Shown here piece after piece: positions 54,161-62,987 of a DNA stretch of 64,000 nt (the first letter of the stretch is position 1; each line of letters starts with the position of its first letter). Below the pieces are notes generated by a model. That model was given only the letters and a program-made list of their open reading frames with translations, did no database searches and had not been told where the DNA came from. Source of the DNA: Bradyrhizobium sp. WSM471 (GTDB taxonomy: Bacteria; Pseudomonadota; Alphaproteobacteria; Rhizobiales; Xanthobacteraceae); NCBI RefSeq assembly GCF_000244915.1, contig NZ_CM001442.1:620001-684000 (forward strand). The letters are read 5' to 3'. The position numbers were made by a program, and so were the translations under genes.

Positions 54161-54925
54161 TTAGGGCCGTACCCCTGTCGGCTCGTTTGCGCCCAGCAAC
54201 TCGATTTGTCCCACGAGGCGTATATCGATACGCGGCCCCGTATTCCCCTCAGTCCAGCCCCGGACACGAATACGTTTATTTTCCAGAGACTTAAGGGCGA
54301 TCCCTGCGCTTTCGAACGCGGGTACCATGCGCTTTGAAATAGTCACCGCGAAGCCGCGTGTCCAGTTTCGTCCGAAGTTGAGGTAGGTCATTGCCCCAGC
54401 TTGCCGGACCGACACGACTTTGCCCTCGACCACCACAAAACGCCCGATCCCCGCCAAAATATCGTCCGGACTTTCCGCGTTTTTTATGGCCGACGAGTCA
54501 GCCCAGTTGCCCTTTTTTTGGCGCCTCGCCTCGGCCTCCGACGCCATCAGGGCGGCCGCGCAGTCCTTGTCGGCGATCTCGGCGGAGACGATGGCGTCGC
54601 CCTGGGCGAGCAGCATTGCCTGCACGGAGGTGTCGCTCTCGCCGACAAAGACCAGCGCGCCTTGGCGGCCATAGCGGTCGGGCGTGTCGTCGGCGCTGCG
54701 CAGGATCACGTCGTGCCCGACGAGCAGCGAGGTCAGCGCCTGCTTCGTCGTCGCGGTCGGCTCGATGCCGGTCAGGCGGATTTCGCGGCCGTCGTCGAGA
54801 CGCAAACCGCGCGCCTCGATTGCGGTGACGCGGCCTTCGCCCTGGAACTCGAACTGGCACGGGCTCGCGAATGCGCTCTGACCCGCGACGAGAAGAATTG
54901 CGATCAGCTGAAGCCGTTGCGTCAC
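54161..54925 (-). CDS. Thermonuclease-fold (SNase-like) secreted protein, active site altered
   Basis: Protein of about 254 residues. A signal peptide (LQLIAILLVAGQSAFASP) precedes a staphylococcal-nuclease-like OB fold: REIRLTGIEPTATTKQAL and DRYGRQGALVFVG. Compared with the usual RLxxIDTPET..., the Asp is Glu and the catalytic Glu is Ala in EPTAT, so nuclease activity is doubtful. A second OB-like part with YLNFGRNWTRGFAV follows. GTG at 54925 is preferred; the frame is open to 55006, near the IS element end. Start is 26 bases from the M48 gene start region downstream. Confidence 0.8.
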   Translation of the reverse strand: MTQRLQLIAILLVAGQSAFASPCQFEFQGEGRVTAIEARGLRLDDGREIRLTGIEPTATTKQALTSLLVGHDVILRSADDTPDRYGRQGALVFVGESDTSVQAMLLAQGDAIVSAEIADKDCAAALMASEAEARRQKKGNWADSSAIKNAESPDDILAGIGRFVVVEGKVVSVRQAGAMTYLNFGRNWTRGFAVTISKRMVPAFESAGIALKSLENKRIRVRGWTEGNTGPRIDIRLVGQIELLGANEPTGVRP

Positions 54926-55013
54926 GTTGCCCGGTGAGGTTGCGTTGCGCGTCCGTCTTAACTCAAGCGCGGCGTGTCGCGAAGAGGCTTCCCCACACTC
55001 CGTCATTGCGAGT

Positions 55014-56570
55014 TGGGACCAGTCTTGAGGGTCTGACGCGCGCTGGATGAAACTTTTCGCGGGTTGGCAAGAGCGGTAAACTGAGGTGCCGTCGGCAAAG
55101 AGGTCGATTGCTCACTGGTGCGTGAGAGCCCGGTTGCGAGTTGGACCCGGGTTGCCTGGATGACCCACACTGGCGCGGAGGGGCAGTATGGCCCTAGAGC
55201 ACGCTTCCTAGCATTCTTTTTTGACAGGCGCCCTATGCCGCCGGCGCGAACTGTTGAGGAGAGGAGCATGGATATTCTGTACGAGCGGGTGGCGGGCCTG
55301 GATGTGCATAAGGACACAGTTGTGGCCTGCCTGCGGATCATGGTCGAGGGGAAGGCGCAGCGAGAGTGCCGGACCTTTGCGGCCACGACTGAGCAGCTTG
55401 CAGAGCTGCGACGATGGCTGGAGGAAAGCCGGTGCACGCATGTGGCGATGGAGGCGACGGGCGTCTACTGGATGCCGGTGTTCCGGATTCTGGGCGAAGG
55501 CGCTTTTGAACTGATCGTCGCCAATGCGGCGCACATCAAGAATGTTCCGGGACGCAAGACCGACATGAACGATGCGATGTGGATCGCCGACCTGTTGGCC
55601 TGCGGGCTGATCAAGGGCAGCTTCATTCCGGAAGAGCGGGTGCAGGAGCTGCGTGCCCTGACGCGAACACGCAAGCAACTGGTGCGCGAACAGACGCGGC
55701 ACGTTCAGCGGATCGACAAGACGCTGGCAGAAGCCAACATCAAGCTCGGCTCGGTCATCTCCGACATCATGGGCGCGAGCGGCCGGCGGATCATCCAGGC
55801 GATGATCAACGGCGAGCGGCAGCCGAACAAGCTGGCCGAGCTTGCCGGCAAGCAGATCAAGGCGTCGCCGAAGGAGCTTTACGATGCGTTGCACGGCCGC
55901 CTGACGGATCACCATCGCTTTCTACTCGCGCTTCATCTGCAGCAATGGGATGTTCTGGATGAGACGATTCGCCGGCTTGATGCCGAAATCGCCGAGCGGA
56001 TCGAACGTATGGAAGCGGAGGCGGACGGTCGCAAGATCCCCTTTCGCCACCTGATCGGGTTGCTGACCACGGTCCCCGGCGTCAGCGCGGTCGCAGCGCC
56101 GGCAATTTTGTCCGAGATCGGCGCTGACATGAGCCGCTTCCGGACTGCTGGCCATCTCGTCGCCTGGACCGGCCTGTGCCCCGGGCAAAACGAGAGCGCC
56201 GGCAAGCGCAAATCCTCGCGCCTGCGCAAGGGGGCACCGTGGCTCAAGACCATGCTCGTCCAATGTGCTTGGGCCGCCAAGCGTAGCAAAAACAGCTATT
56301 ACCGAACTCAGTTCTTCCGATTGCAGGCCAAGCGCGGGCCGCAAAAAGCCATCTGTGCTGTCGCCGCTTCGATCCTCACCGCTATCTACCACATACTCAA
56401 AGACGGCACCGAGCACCGCGATCTCGGTGCCGCCTACTTCGATCGCCGGCCCATGGAGGTCCAAGCAAACCGCCTCGTCGCGCGCCTCAAGAAGCTCGGC
56501 TTCACTGTCCAACTCCAGCCCACGGCGGAGGCAGCCTGACGCCAAACACCTAACCGTTTCTTCCTAGCGC
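55014..56570. mobile_element. IS110-family insertion sequence
   Basis: Approximate span of an IS110-family element with one transposase gene and about 250 bases of non-coding DNA upstream. The left border is put where intergenic repeat-like text CGTCATTGCGAG (55002-55013) ends; the right border near the change after the transposase stop. No terminal inverted repeats or target duplication are seen, as usual for IS110. In IS110-group elements the non-coding left end encodes the bridge RNA that guides insertion. Ends are uncertain. Confidence 0.7.
55268..56539 (+). CDS. IS110-family transposase
   Basis: DEDD-type recombinase of 423 residues, complete. The RuvC-like residues are D12 (GLDVHKDT), E62 (MEATGVYW), D99 and D102 (GRKTDMNDAMW); the Transposase_20 domain runs from about 262 (LIGLLTTVPGVSAVAAP) to 360, with the probable nucleophile Ser310 in PGQNESAGKRK. 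GAGGAG seven bases before the ATG marks the start; the frame is open to 55118. It appears intact and so possibly active. It does not interrupt a recognised gene. Confidence 0.96.
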   Translation: MDILYERVAGLDVHKDTVVACLRIMVEGKAQRECRTFAATTEQLAELRRWLEESRCTHVAMEATGVYWMPVFRILGEGAFELIVANAAHIKNVPGRKTDMNDAMWIADLLACGLIKGSFIPEERVQELRALTRTRKQLVREQTRHVQRIDKTLAEANIKLGSVISDIMGASGRRIIQAMINGERQPNKLAELAGKQIKASPKELYDALHGRLTDHHRFLLALHLQQWDVLDETIRRLDAEIAERIERMEAEADGRKIPFRHLIGLLTTVPGVSAVAAPAILSEIGADMSRFRTAGHLVAWTGLCPGQNESAGKRKSSRLRKGAPWLKTMLVQCAWAAKRSKNSYYRTQFFRLQAKRGPQKAICAVAASILTAIYHILKDGTEHRDLGAAYFDRRPMEVQANRLVARLKKLGFTVQLQPTAEAA

Positions 56571-56768
56571 AGCGTAGCGACGCGTGGAAGCAGTTGTCCG
56601 TACTTCGCCATTCCGCTTTGCGGAAAACATGCGCACCAATCCTGTTCTCGTAGCGCAGCTTCGCTTGATGCGCTCTTGTGCATGCGGCATGATTGCGGCA
56701 ACAGCTTTAACCAAGAGCAATAACCAAGCCGCCATCAGAGTACGGCGCGATAAGGGAGGTCTTTTTCC

Positions 56769-57974
56769 ATGAAGCATGTTTTGTCGGGCATTTTTGCTGC
56801 TGCGTTGGCGCTGAGTGCAAGCGCCGTGCAGGCCCAGGACAAGCCGCCACTGAAGATCGGCGGCATCCTCGACATGTCGAGCCTGTATGCCGACATCACC
56901 GGCCCCGGCAGCGAGACCGCGGCCAAGATGGCCGTGGAGGACTTTGGCGGTGAGGTGCTCGGCCGCAAGATCCAGGTTCTGGCTGCCGACCACCAGAACA
57001 AGGCCGATCTCTCCGCCAACATCGCCCGTGACATGCTCGACAATCAGGGCGTCGAAATGATCTACGACGTCGCGGCTTCCGCGACCGCGCTCGCCGCCGG
57101 CGAGATTGCGAAAGCGCGCAACAAGATCATCATGTTCAACGGCCCGGGCTCGATCCGCCTCTCCAACGAGGCCTGCGGCCCCTATACCATTCACTATGTG
57201 TTCGACACCTACGGCCAGGCCAATGTGACCGGCCTTGCGGCCGTGAAGTCGGGCCTCGACACCTGGTTCTTTCTCACTGCCGACTACGCCTTCGGCCAGG
57301 ATCTGGAGAAGGACACCAGCGCCGTCGTGACCAAGACCGGCGGCAAGGTGCTCGGCAGCGTGCGCCATCCGCTCAACACGTCGGATTTCTCGTCGTTCCT
57401 GCTCCAGGCCCAGGCCTCGAAAGCAAAGGTGATCGGGCTCGCGAACGCCGGCGGCGACACCGTCAACGCCATCAAGCAGGCGGCCGAGTTCGGCATCACC
57501 AAGGGCGGCCAGAAGGTCTCGCCGCTGCTCGCCTTCGTGACCGACATCGACTCCATCGGACTCGAGACCGCGCAGGGCCTGTTGCTGGCGGAAGCCTTCT
57601 ACTGGGATCTCAACGACGACACCCGCGCGTTCTCGAAGCGCTTTCAGGAGCGCATGAAGCGGCCGCCGACCTCGGCGCAAGCCGGTGTCTATTCTTCCGT
57701 GACTCACTATCTGAAAGCGGTGAAGGCGGCCGGCACGACCGACGCTGCGACGGTGATGAAAGTGATGAAGGAGACGCCGATCAACGACTTCTTCGCCAAG
57801 AACGGCAAGATCCGCGAGGACGGCCGCATGTTGCACGACATGTACCTGTTCGAGGTCAAGAAGCCGTCGGAATCCAAAGGCCGCTGGGACGATTACAAGC
57901 TGCTCGCCACCGTGCCCGGCAGCGAGGCTTTTCAGTCACTGGAGCAGTCGCGCTGTCCGCTGGTGAAGAAGTGA
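56769..57974 (+). CDS. ABC transporter substrate-binding protein (branched-chain/aromatic type)
   Basis: Periplasmic binding protein of 401 residues with a Sec signal (MKHVLSGIFAAALALSASA...AQA, cleavage near residue 22). LKIGGILDMSSLYADITGPGS opens the LivK-like fold. AGGGAGG eight to nine bases before the ATG is a strong ribosome-binding site. No permease or ATPase genes are next to it; it may be a stand-alone receptor for an operon elsewhere or serve in uptake of the aromatic or acyl compounds metabolised by the genes downstream. Confidence 0.88.
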   Translation: MKHVLSGIFAAALALSASAVQAQDKPPLKIGGILDMSSLYADITGPGSETAAKMAVEDFGGEVLGRKIQVLAADHQNKADLSANIARDMLDNQGVEMIYDVAASATALAAGEIAKARNKIIMFNGPGSIRLSNEACGPYTIHYVFDTYGQANVTGLAAVKSGLDTWFFLTADYAFGQDLEKDTSAVVTKTGGKVLGSVRHPLNTSDFSSFLLQAQASKAKVIGLANAGGDTVNAIKQAAEFGITKGGQKVSPLLAFVTDIDSIGLETAQGLLLAEAFYWDLNDDTRAFSKRFQERMKRPPTSAQAGVYSSVTHYLKAVKAAGTTDAATVMKVMKETPINDFFAKNGKIREDGRMLHDMYLFEVKKPSESKGRWDDYKLLATVPGSEAFQSLEQSRCPLVKK

Positions 57975-57992
57975 CGGCGTGACGTAAGTCAC

Positions 57993-58066
57993 GGCGTCAT
58001 CCCGGGGCGCGAAGCGAACCCGGGATCTCGAGGTTCCGGGTTCTCGCTTCGCGAGCCCCGGAAGGA
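57993..58066. repeat. Palindromic repeat family G
   Basis: CATCCCGGGGCGCGAAGCGA and TCGCTTCGCGAGCCCCGG flank AACCCGGGATCTCGAGGTTCC. Single arms of the same type occur near 36489 and 52585. It lies between the substrate-binding protein and the hydratase gene. Confidence 0.75.
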
Positions 58067-58098
58067 CGGAGATACAAACAACAACAAGGAGACGCCCC

Positions 58099-58890
58099 AT
58101 GAGCAACGACATGGTCCTGCAGAAGCTCGAAGGCGGGCTGCTCACCATCACCATGAACCGGCCTGAGCGGAAGAACGCGCTCAATCCGGATATGGTCGCC
58201 GGGCTGGTCGTGGCGGCACGGCGCGCGGCGGATGATCCGGAGGTGCGCGCGGTGCTGTTCAAAGGCGCGGGCGGCAGCTTCTGCGTCGGCGGCGACGTCA
58301 AGTCGATGGCGGAGGGCCGGGCGCCGCTGCCGTTCGAAGTGAAGATGGCGAACCTGCGCCGCGGCATGGAGGTGTCGCGCATCCTGCACCAGATGCCAAA
58401 ACCCGTGGTGGCGCAGCTCGACGGCGCGGCGGCCGGCGCGGGTCTGTCGATGGCGCTGTCGTGTGACCTCCGCGTCGCCTCCGAATCCTGCAAGATCACC
58501 ACCGCCTTCGCAAAAGTCGGCTTCTCCGGCGATTACGGCGGCACCTATTTTCTCACCCAGCTGCTCGGCAGCGCGCGGGCGCTCGAGCTCTATCTGACCT
58601 CGCCGGTGCTTTCCGCGAAGGAAGCGCATGCGATCGGCATGGTGACGAAGGTCGTCCCCGACGCCGAGATCGACACGGCCGCGCACGAGCTCGCGATGTC
58701 GTTGGCGCAGGGCCCGTCGATCGCGCTCGGCTTCATCAAGCGCAACATCAACAATGCCGAGCATCTTGCGCTGGAGGATTGCTTCGACGGCGAGGCGATC
58801 CACCACACCCGCTGCAGCGATACCGAGGATCACAAGGAGGCTGCAAAGGCGTTCGTCGAGAAGCGCAAGCCGACCTTTAAGGGCGCATGA
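58099..58890 (+). CDS. Enoyl-CoA hydratase/isomerase family protein
   Basis: Crotonase-fold enzyme of 263 residues. MNRPERKNALNPDMV, GAGGSFCVGGDVKSM (oxyanion hole) and LDGAAAGAGLSMALSCDLR are visible; the C-terminal part has the standard helices. The first catalytic Glu place near 112-118 cannot be assigned with certainty, so hydratase versus isomerase is open. ACAAGGAGA before the ATG. It overlaps the next gene by four bases (ATGA), so the two work together. Confidence 0.92.
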   Translation: MSNDMVLQKLEGGLLTITMNRPERKNALNPDMVAGLVVAARRAADDPEVRAVLFKGAGGSFCVGGDVKSMAEGRAPLPFEVKMANLRRGMEVSRILHQMPKPVVAQLDGAAAGAGLSMALSCDLRVASESCKITTAFAKVGFSGDYGGTYFLTQLLGSARALELYLTSPVLSAKEAHAIGMVTKVVPDAEIDTAAHELAMSLAQGPSIALGFIKRNINNAEHLALEDCFDGEAIHHTRCSDTEDHKEAAKAFVEKRKPTFKGA

Positions 58891-59642
58891 CGATGGCAGC
58901 CTACATGCGGTTGCGGCAGATCTGCCTGGTCGCGCCGCAGCTCGCGCCCGTGATCGCGGACATCGCAGACATCATGGGCCTCGCTGTCTGTTACCGCGAC
59001 GGCAATGTCGCGAAGTACGGCCTGGAGAACGCGCTGCTGCCGGTCGACACTATCCTGCTGGAGGTGGTCGCGCCGTTCAAGGACGGCACCACCGCCGGTC
59101 GCTTCATCGAGAAGAGCGGCGGGCGCGGCGGCTACATGGCGATCTTCTGCTGCAACGATCCCGACGAGCGCGGTCGTAACGCCAACGCGCTTGGTGTGCG
59201 CACCGCCAACGTCATCGACCACGCGCCCTATCACGGCGTGCAGCTCCATCCCCGCGACTGCCGCGCCGCCTTCATCGAGTTCAACCACACCGACGGCAGC
59301 GACGACATTTTGGGGCCGTATCCACCGGCCGGCCCCGACTGGCAAGAATTCATCCGCAAGGACGTGACACAGGCGTTGACGAGCGTGGAGATGCAGAGCC
59401 CGGGTCCGCAAGGGCTGGCCGAGCATTGGGGCAAGCTCATCGGCGTTGCGCCGAGCGGCGATGCTGAACTGAAGCTTCCCAACGCGACCTTCCGTTTCTT
59501 GAAGGGCGCCAGCGAAATCATGAGCGCGCTGGAGTTTCGGGTCGCGGATGTTGCCGGTGTGCTGCATGCCGCGAGGGCGAAGGGACATGCCGTGGCGGGC
59601 AACGAGTTCTTGCTCGGTGGCGTGACGTTCCGCGTCAGTTGA
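58887..59642 (+). CDS. VOC-superfamily (glyoxalase-like) protein
   Basis: Protein of 251 residues, a vicinal-oxygen-chelate fold with two halves: residues about 5-120 (IMGLAVCYRDGNVAKYGLEN, GRFIEKSGGRGGYMAIF) and 140-245. Possibly a glyoxalase, dioxygenase or epimerase; ligands cannot be fixed by eye. It is coupled to the hydratase by the ATGA overlap, suggesting a role in the same catabolic pathway. Confidence 0.82.
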   Translation: MTMAAYMRLRQICLVAPQLAPVIADIADIMGLAVCYRDGNVAKYGLENALLPVDTILLEVVAPFKDGTTAGRFIEKSGGRGGYMAIFCCNDPDERGRNANALGVRTANVIDHAPYHGVQLHPRDCRAAFIEFNHTDGSDDILGPYPPAGPDWQEFIRKDVTQALTSVEMQSPGPQGLAEHWGKLIGVAPSGDAELKLPNATFRFLKGASEIMSALEFRVADVAGVLHAARAKGHAVAGNEFLLGGVTFRVS

Positions 59643-59658
59643 GTGCTTGGTAGTGATC

Positions 59659-59782
59659 CATCACCCTGAGGTGCTCGCCTCTTCGGCGAGCCTCGAAGGG
59701 CGACGGCCACCGGCGGGGCCGCTCATCCTTCGAGGCTCCCCGCACGGTGCTATGCACCGCGCGGCTCGCACCTCAGGATGAC
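59659..59782. repeat. Palindromic repeat family C, copy 3
   Basis: CATCACCCTGAGGTGCTCGC at the left and GCACCTCAGGATGA at the right, inner AGCCTCGAAGG and CCTTCGAGGCT. It lies directly after the VOC gene. Confidence 0.85.
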
Positions 59783-59832
59783 GGTCTGAAAGTATACGGC
59801 GAGTGCACGAAGAATAAGAAGGGGATCACTCC

Positions 59833-61746
59833 ATGCCGCATCCGCTCGACAGCTTCTTCGCGCCCGCCAGCATCGCGCTGATCGGCGCCTCGCGCGATCA
59901 CGAGAAAATCCCGGGCCGGCTGCTGTCGATGTTGCGCAAGAACGAGTATCCCGGAAAAATCTATCCGGTGAACCCGAACTACGCCGAGATCGACGGGCTC
60001 ATTTGCTACAAATCGATCGCCGACATCAGCGCGCCGATCGATCTCGCAATCATCCTCATTCCCGCCCGCGCGGTGCTTGCCGCGCTCGAACAATGCGCCG
60101 CCGTCCGCGTGAAGAACGCCGTCATCATCTCCTCCGGCTTCGCCGAGGAGGGCGGGGAGAGCGCGGCGATGCAGGACGCGATCGCGGCGCTGGCGAGGCG
60201 GACCGGCATGCGGATTTCAGGTCCGAACGCCGAGGGCTTTTTCAGCCAGACGCAGCGCGTGGCGGCGACGTTCAGTCCCGCCGTGGACGTCAAGCCGGGC
60301 GTGGTGCCGCTGGTCGCCACGACGAGGCGGATCGGCATCGTCGCGCAGAGCGGCGGCATCGGCTTTGCGTATTATCACCGCGCCAGCGCGCTCGGCATTG
60401 CCGTGAGCTATGTCGTCAGTGCCGGCAATGAATCCGATCTCGGGGCCGGCGAATTCCTGGACTACATGGTGCAGGACGCTTCCACGGACGTGATCCTGCT
60501 GTTCATCGAAGGCATTCGCGACGTCGACAAGTTTCTCGCGGCAGCACGGCGTGCGGCCGAGCTGAAAAAGCCTGTCATCGTGACAAAGGTCGGCCGCTCC
60601 GGCGCCGGGATGCGCGCTGCCGCCTCGCACACCGCAAGCATGGCCGGATGGTCGGCGGCCTACGACGCGGTGTTTGCCAAATATGGCTTCATCGTCTCCA
60701 ACGATCTCGACGAGGCACTGACGATCGCAGCCGTGCTTGCGAGCAATCCGTTGCCGAAGGGCGATCGCGTCGCCGTGGTCACCGTCTCCGGCGGTGCCGG
60801 CATCTGGGGCGCCGATGCCGTCGCGCTGCAAGGCTTACAGGTGCCGGAGCTCTCCGAAAAAGTCCAGGCCCAGATCAATACGCTGATGCCGTCCTACGGC
60901 ACTGCGCGCAATCCAATCGACGTCACCGCGCAAGGCGTGACGTCGGGCGGCTTGCAAAAGAGCGTCGATGTGCTCACCGCGTCCGACGAGATCGACGCGG
61001 TCCTGGTCGTGCTATCGCTGTCGAGCGAGGTCCGCAAGCCCTTCAAGGAAGCCGAGCTGACGCCGGTGCTGGCCGCGCAGCACAAGCCGGTGGTGTTCTA
61101 TTCCTACACGGTGCCGTCCGATTTCTCGCGCCGCGAGCTTGCCAAATCCGGCGTCGTGGTGCTCTCGGGCCTCACCCATGTCGGCGTCGCGATGCGGCAA
61201 CTCGTCGATTACGCCCGTTTCGAGCTGCCGAAGCCGACGGACCAAGCGCGGCCGCCGGCGCGCGATCTCTCCGTCCATCTGACCTCGCCGGTTCTGTCCG
61301 AGGCAGACAGCAAAGCATTGCTCCGCACCGCCGGCATCGCGCTGCCGGACGAAGTGCTGGTGAAGGACAAGGGTGAGCTCGATGATGCCGTCGCCCGCGT
61401 CGGCTTTCCGCTGGTGCTGAAGATCCAGTCGCCGGACATTGCGCACAAGAGCGAGGTCGGCGGTGTGCGCGTCAACATCACCACAAAGGGCGAGGTGTTT
61501 CTGGTGTTCGAGGCGCTGCTCAACAATGCGCGCAAGCACAGGCCTGAGGCGGCCATTCAGGGCGTGCTGGTCTGCCCGATGGCGAAGCAGGGTGTCGAGA
61601 TCATCATCGGCACCATGACGGACAAGACGTTCGGTCCGATGGTGATGGTGGGCCTTGGCGGCATCACGACCGAGTTGTTCCGCGACGTCGTCTACCGCCC
61701 GGCGCCGGTCGGCGCAGAAGAAGCCGCCGCGTGCTGGCGCGCTTGA
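59833..61746 (+). CDS. ADP-forming acyl-CoA synthetase, C-terminus lost by frameshift
   Basis: Acetate-CoA ligase (ADP-forming) type protein, 637 residues in this frame. The CoA-binding N-terminus opens FFAPASIALIGASRDHEKI; the phospho-histidine is in AASHTASMAG near 260; the ATP-grasp part runs from about 480 (ALLRTAGIALPDE). The frame ends in a short odd tail AACWRA, while the missing family C-terminus (IAEIELNPVLVHA) lies in the next frame at 61731-61946. A one-base loss near 61730 explains this. GAAGGGGATC before the ATG. Either a mutated gene or a sequence error. Confidence 0.85.
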   Translation: MPHPLDSFFAPASIALIGASRDHEKIPGRLLSMLRKNEYPGKIYPVNPNYAEIDGLICYKSIADISAPIDLAIILIPARAVLAALEQCAAVRVKNAVIISSGFAEEGGESAAMQDAIAALARRTGMRISGPNAEGFFSQTQRVAATFSPAVDVKPGVVPLVATTRRIGIVAQSGGIGFAYYHRASALGIAVSYVVSAGNESDLGAGEFLDYMVQDASTDVILLFIEGIRDVDKFLAAARRAAELKKPVIVTKVGRSGAGMRAAASHTASMAGWSAAYDAVFAKYGFIVSNDLDEALTIAAVLASNPLPKGDRVAVVTVSGGAGIWGADAVALQGLQVPELSEKVQAQINTLMPSYGTARNPIDVTAQGVTSGGLQKSVDVLTASDEIDAVLVVLSLSSEVRKPFKEAELTPVLAAQHKPVVFYSYTVPSDFSRRELAKSGVVVLSGLTHVGVAMRQLVDYARFELPKPTDQARPPARDLSVHLTSPVLSEADSKALLRTAGIALPDEVLVKDKGELDDAVARVGFPLVLKIQSPDIAHKSEVGGVRVNITTKGEVFLVFEALLNNARKHRPEAAIQGVLVCPMAKQGVEIIIGTMTDKTFGPMVMVGLGGITTELFRDVVYRPAPVGAEEAAACWRA

Positions 61747-61946
61747 AAGCCGCGCCGCTGCTGAGCGGATTTCGCGGGGCAGCAATCGCGGATGTTGCGG
61801 CACTGTCGCAGTTGATCGCCGACATCTCCCTGCTTGCCGCGCAACATGCAGAGGAGATCGCGGAGATCGAGCTCAACCCGGTGCTGGTGCACGCGGAAGG
61901 GCAGGGCGTGACGATCGTGGACGCGCTGGTGGTGGGGCGGAAGTAG
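61731..61946 (+). pseudogene. Displaced C-terminal fragment of the acyl-CoA synthetase
   Basis: 72 residues in the frame shifted relative to the gene upstream: MLARLKAAPLLSGFRG, then IAEIELNPVLVHAEGQG, the conserved end of the ATP-grasp part of ADP-forming synthetases. The frame joins exactly at the place where the upstream protein stops. It is not a separate gene, since it lacks a ribosome-binding site. Confidence 0.88.
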
Positions 61947-61964
61947 TGCACCACAAATACCGCT

Positions 61965-62105
61965 GTCGTCCTGGACAAGCGAGCGGAACGAGCGCGGATC
62001 CAGGACCCATAACCACAGGGAGTGGTTTGGCGAAGACTCGTGGTTACCAGCTTCGCGCCACAACTTCTCCCTGGGGTAATGGGTCCTGGCTTTCGCCAGG
62101 ACGAC
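61965..62105. repeat. Palindromic repeat family A, diverged copy 5
   Basis: Left arm GTCGTCCTGGACAAGCGAGC then GGAACGAGCGCGGATCCAGG differs from the standard arm; the right arm GGGTCCTGGCTTTCGCCAGG is standard. Core contains GGTTTGGCGAAGACTCGTGG, as in copy 2. Total 141 bases. It lies between the synthetase and the convergent hydratase. Confidence 0.88.
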
Positions 62106-62153
62106 CATGGAGTGTCTGGCCACGTCGCCCCGATGCGACGCGTAAGGCGGCGG

Positions 62154-62972
62154 CTACCGCCCCCTGAAATTCGCCACGCGCCGCTCTTCGGTGGCCTTCA
62201 CGCCTTCCTTGAAGTCTTCCGTCGCGCGCAAGCGGGTCTGCTGCTCGAGCTCGTGATTGGTCGCGGCCATCACGCGGTCGGCGAGGCCAGCGCGCATCGT
62301 GGCGCGGGTGGAGACGAGGCCGAGCGGGGAGCATTCGGCGATCTCGCCGGCGAGCTTCAGTGCCGCTGCCTTGACCTGATCCTGCGGCACCAGTTCGTTG
62401 GCGAGGCCCCATTTGAAGGCCTCTTCGCCGGTGACGCGGCGGCTGGTGTAGAACATCAGCTCGGCGTTGTTCTTGCCGATCAGCTCGGGCAGCGTCACGG
62501 TCAGGCCGAAGCCGGGATGGAAGCCGAGCTTGGTAAAGTTCGCGGAGAAGCGCGCTTCGGGGCAGGTGACCCGGAAGTCCGCCGAGACCGCGAGGCCCAA
62601 TCCGCCTCCGATGGCGGCGCCCTGCACGGCTGCGACGATCGGCTTCTTGGCGCGGAAGATGCGCACGGCCTGGATGTAGAGATGGTTGATCGCCCCGAGG
62701 CTGTCGGCCGGATCGCCCTTGGCCGTCTTGTCGGCTTCGCGCGCCTCTTGGGCCTGCCGTGCCGGGTCCTGGAAATTGGCGCCGGCGCAAAACGCCTTGC
62801 CTTGCGCCGACAGCACCGAGGCGCGAATCTCGATGTCGCGATCGAACTCGTCGAGCGCGTCCGCGATCTGGTTGATCAGCGATATGTCGAAGAAGTTGAG
62901 CGGCGGGCGGCGGATTTCGATGGTGCCGACGTGACCAACTTTCTCGACGCCGATATCTTTGTAAGTGCTCAT
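62154..62972 (-). CDS. Enoyl-CoA hydratase/isomerase family protein
   Basis: Crotonase-fold enzyme of 272 residues. Oxyanion-hole patch GKAFCAGANFQDP, then VQGAAIGGGLGLAVSADFRV; near position 140-150 ARFSANFTKLGFHPGFG. C-terminus ends AEERRVANFRGR, the form seen in many of these enzymes. The start ATG at 62972 is 15 bases after the dehydrogenase stop, so the two form an operon and probably carry out successive steps on an acyl-CoA. Confidence 0.92.
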   Translation of the reverse strand: MSTYKDIGVEKVGHVGTIEIRRPPLNFFDISLINQIADALDEFDRDIEIRASVLSAQGKAFCAGANFQDPARQAQEAREADKTAKGDPADSLGAINHLYIQAVRIFRAKKPIVAAVQGAAIGGGLGLAVSADFRVTCPEARFSANFTKLGFHPGFGLTVTLPELIGKNNAELMFYTSRRVTGEEAFKWGLANELVPQDQVKAAALKLAGEIAECSPLGLVSTRATMRAGLADRVMAATNHELEQQTRLRATEDFKEGVKATEERRVANFRGR

Positions 62973-62987
62973 GATGTCCTCGAATGA

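Noticed and set aside
55003..55437. 144-codon minus-strand frame across the IS110 left end.
   Set aside because: It is a shadow frame opposite the non-coding end and the start of the transposase.
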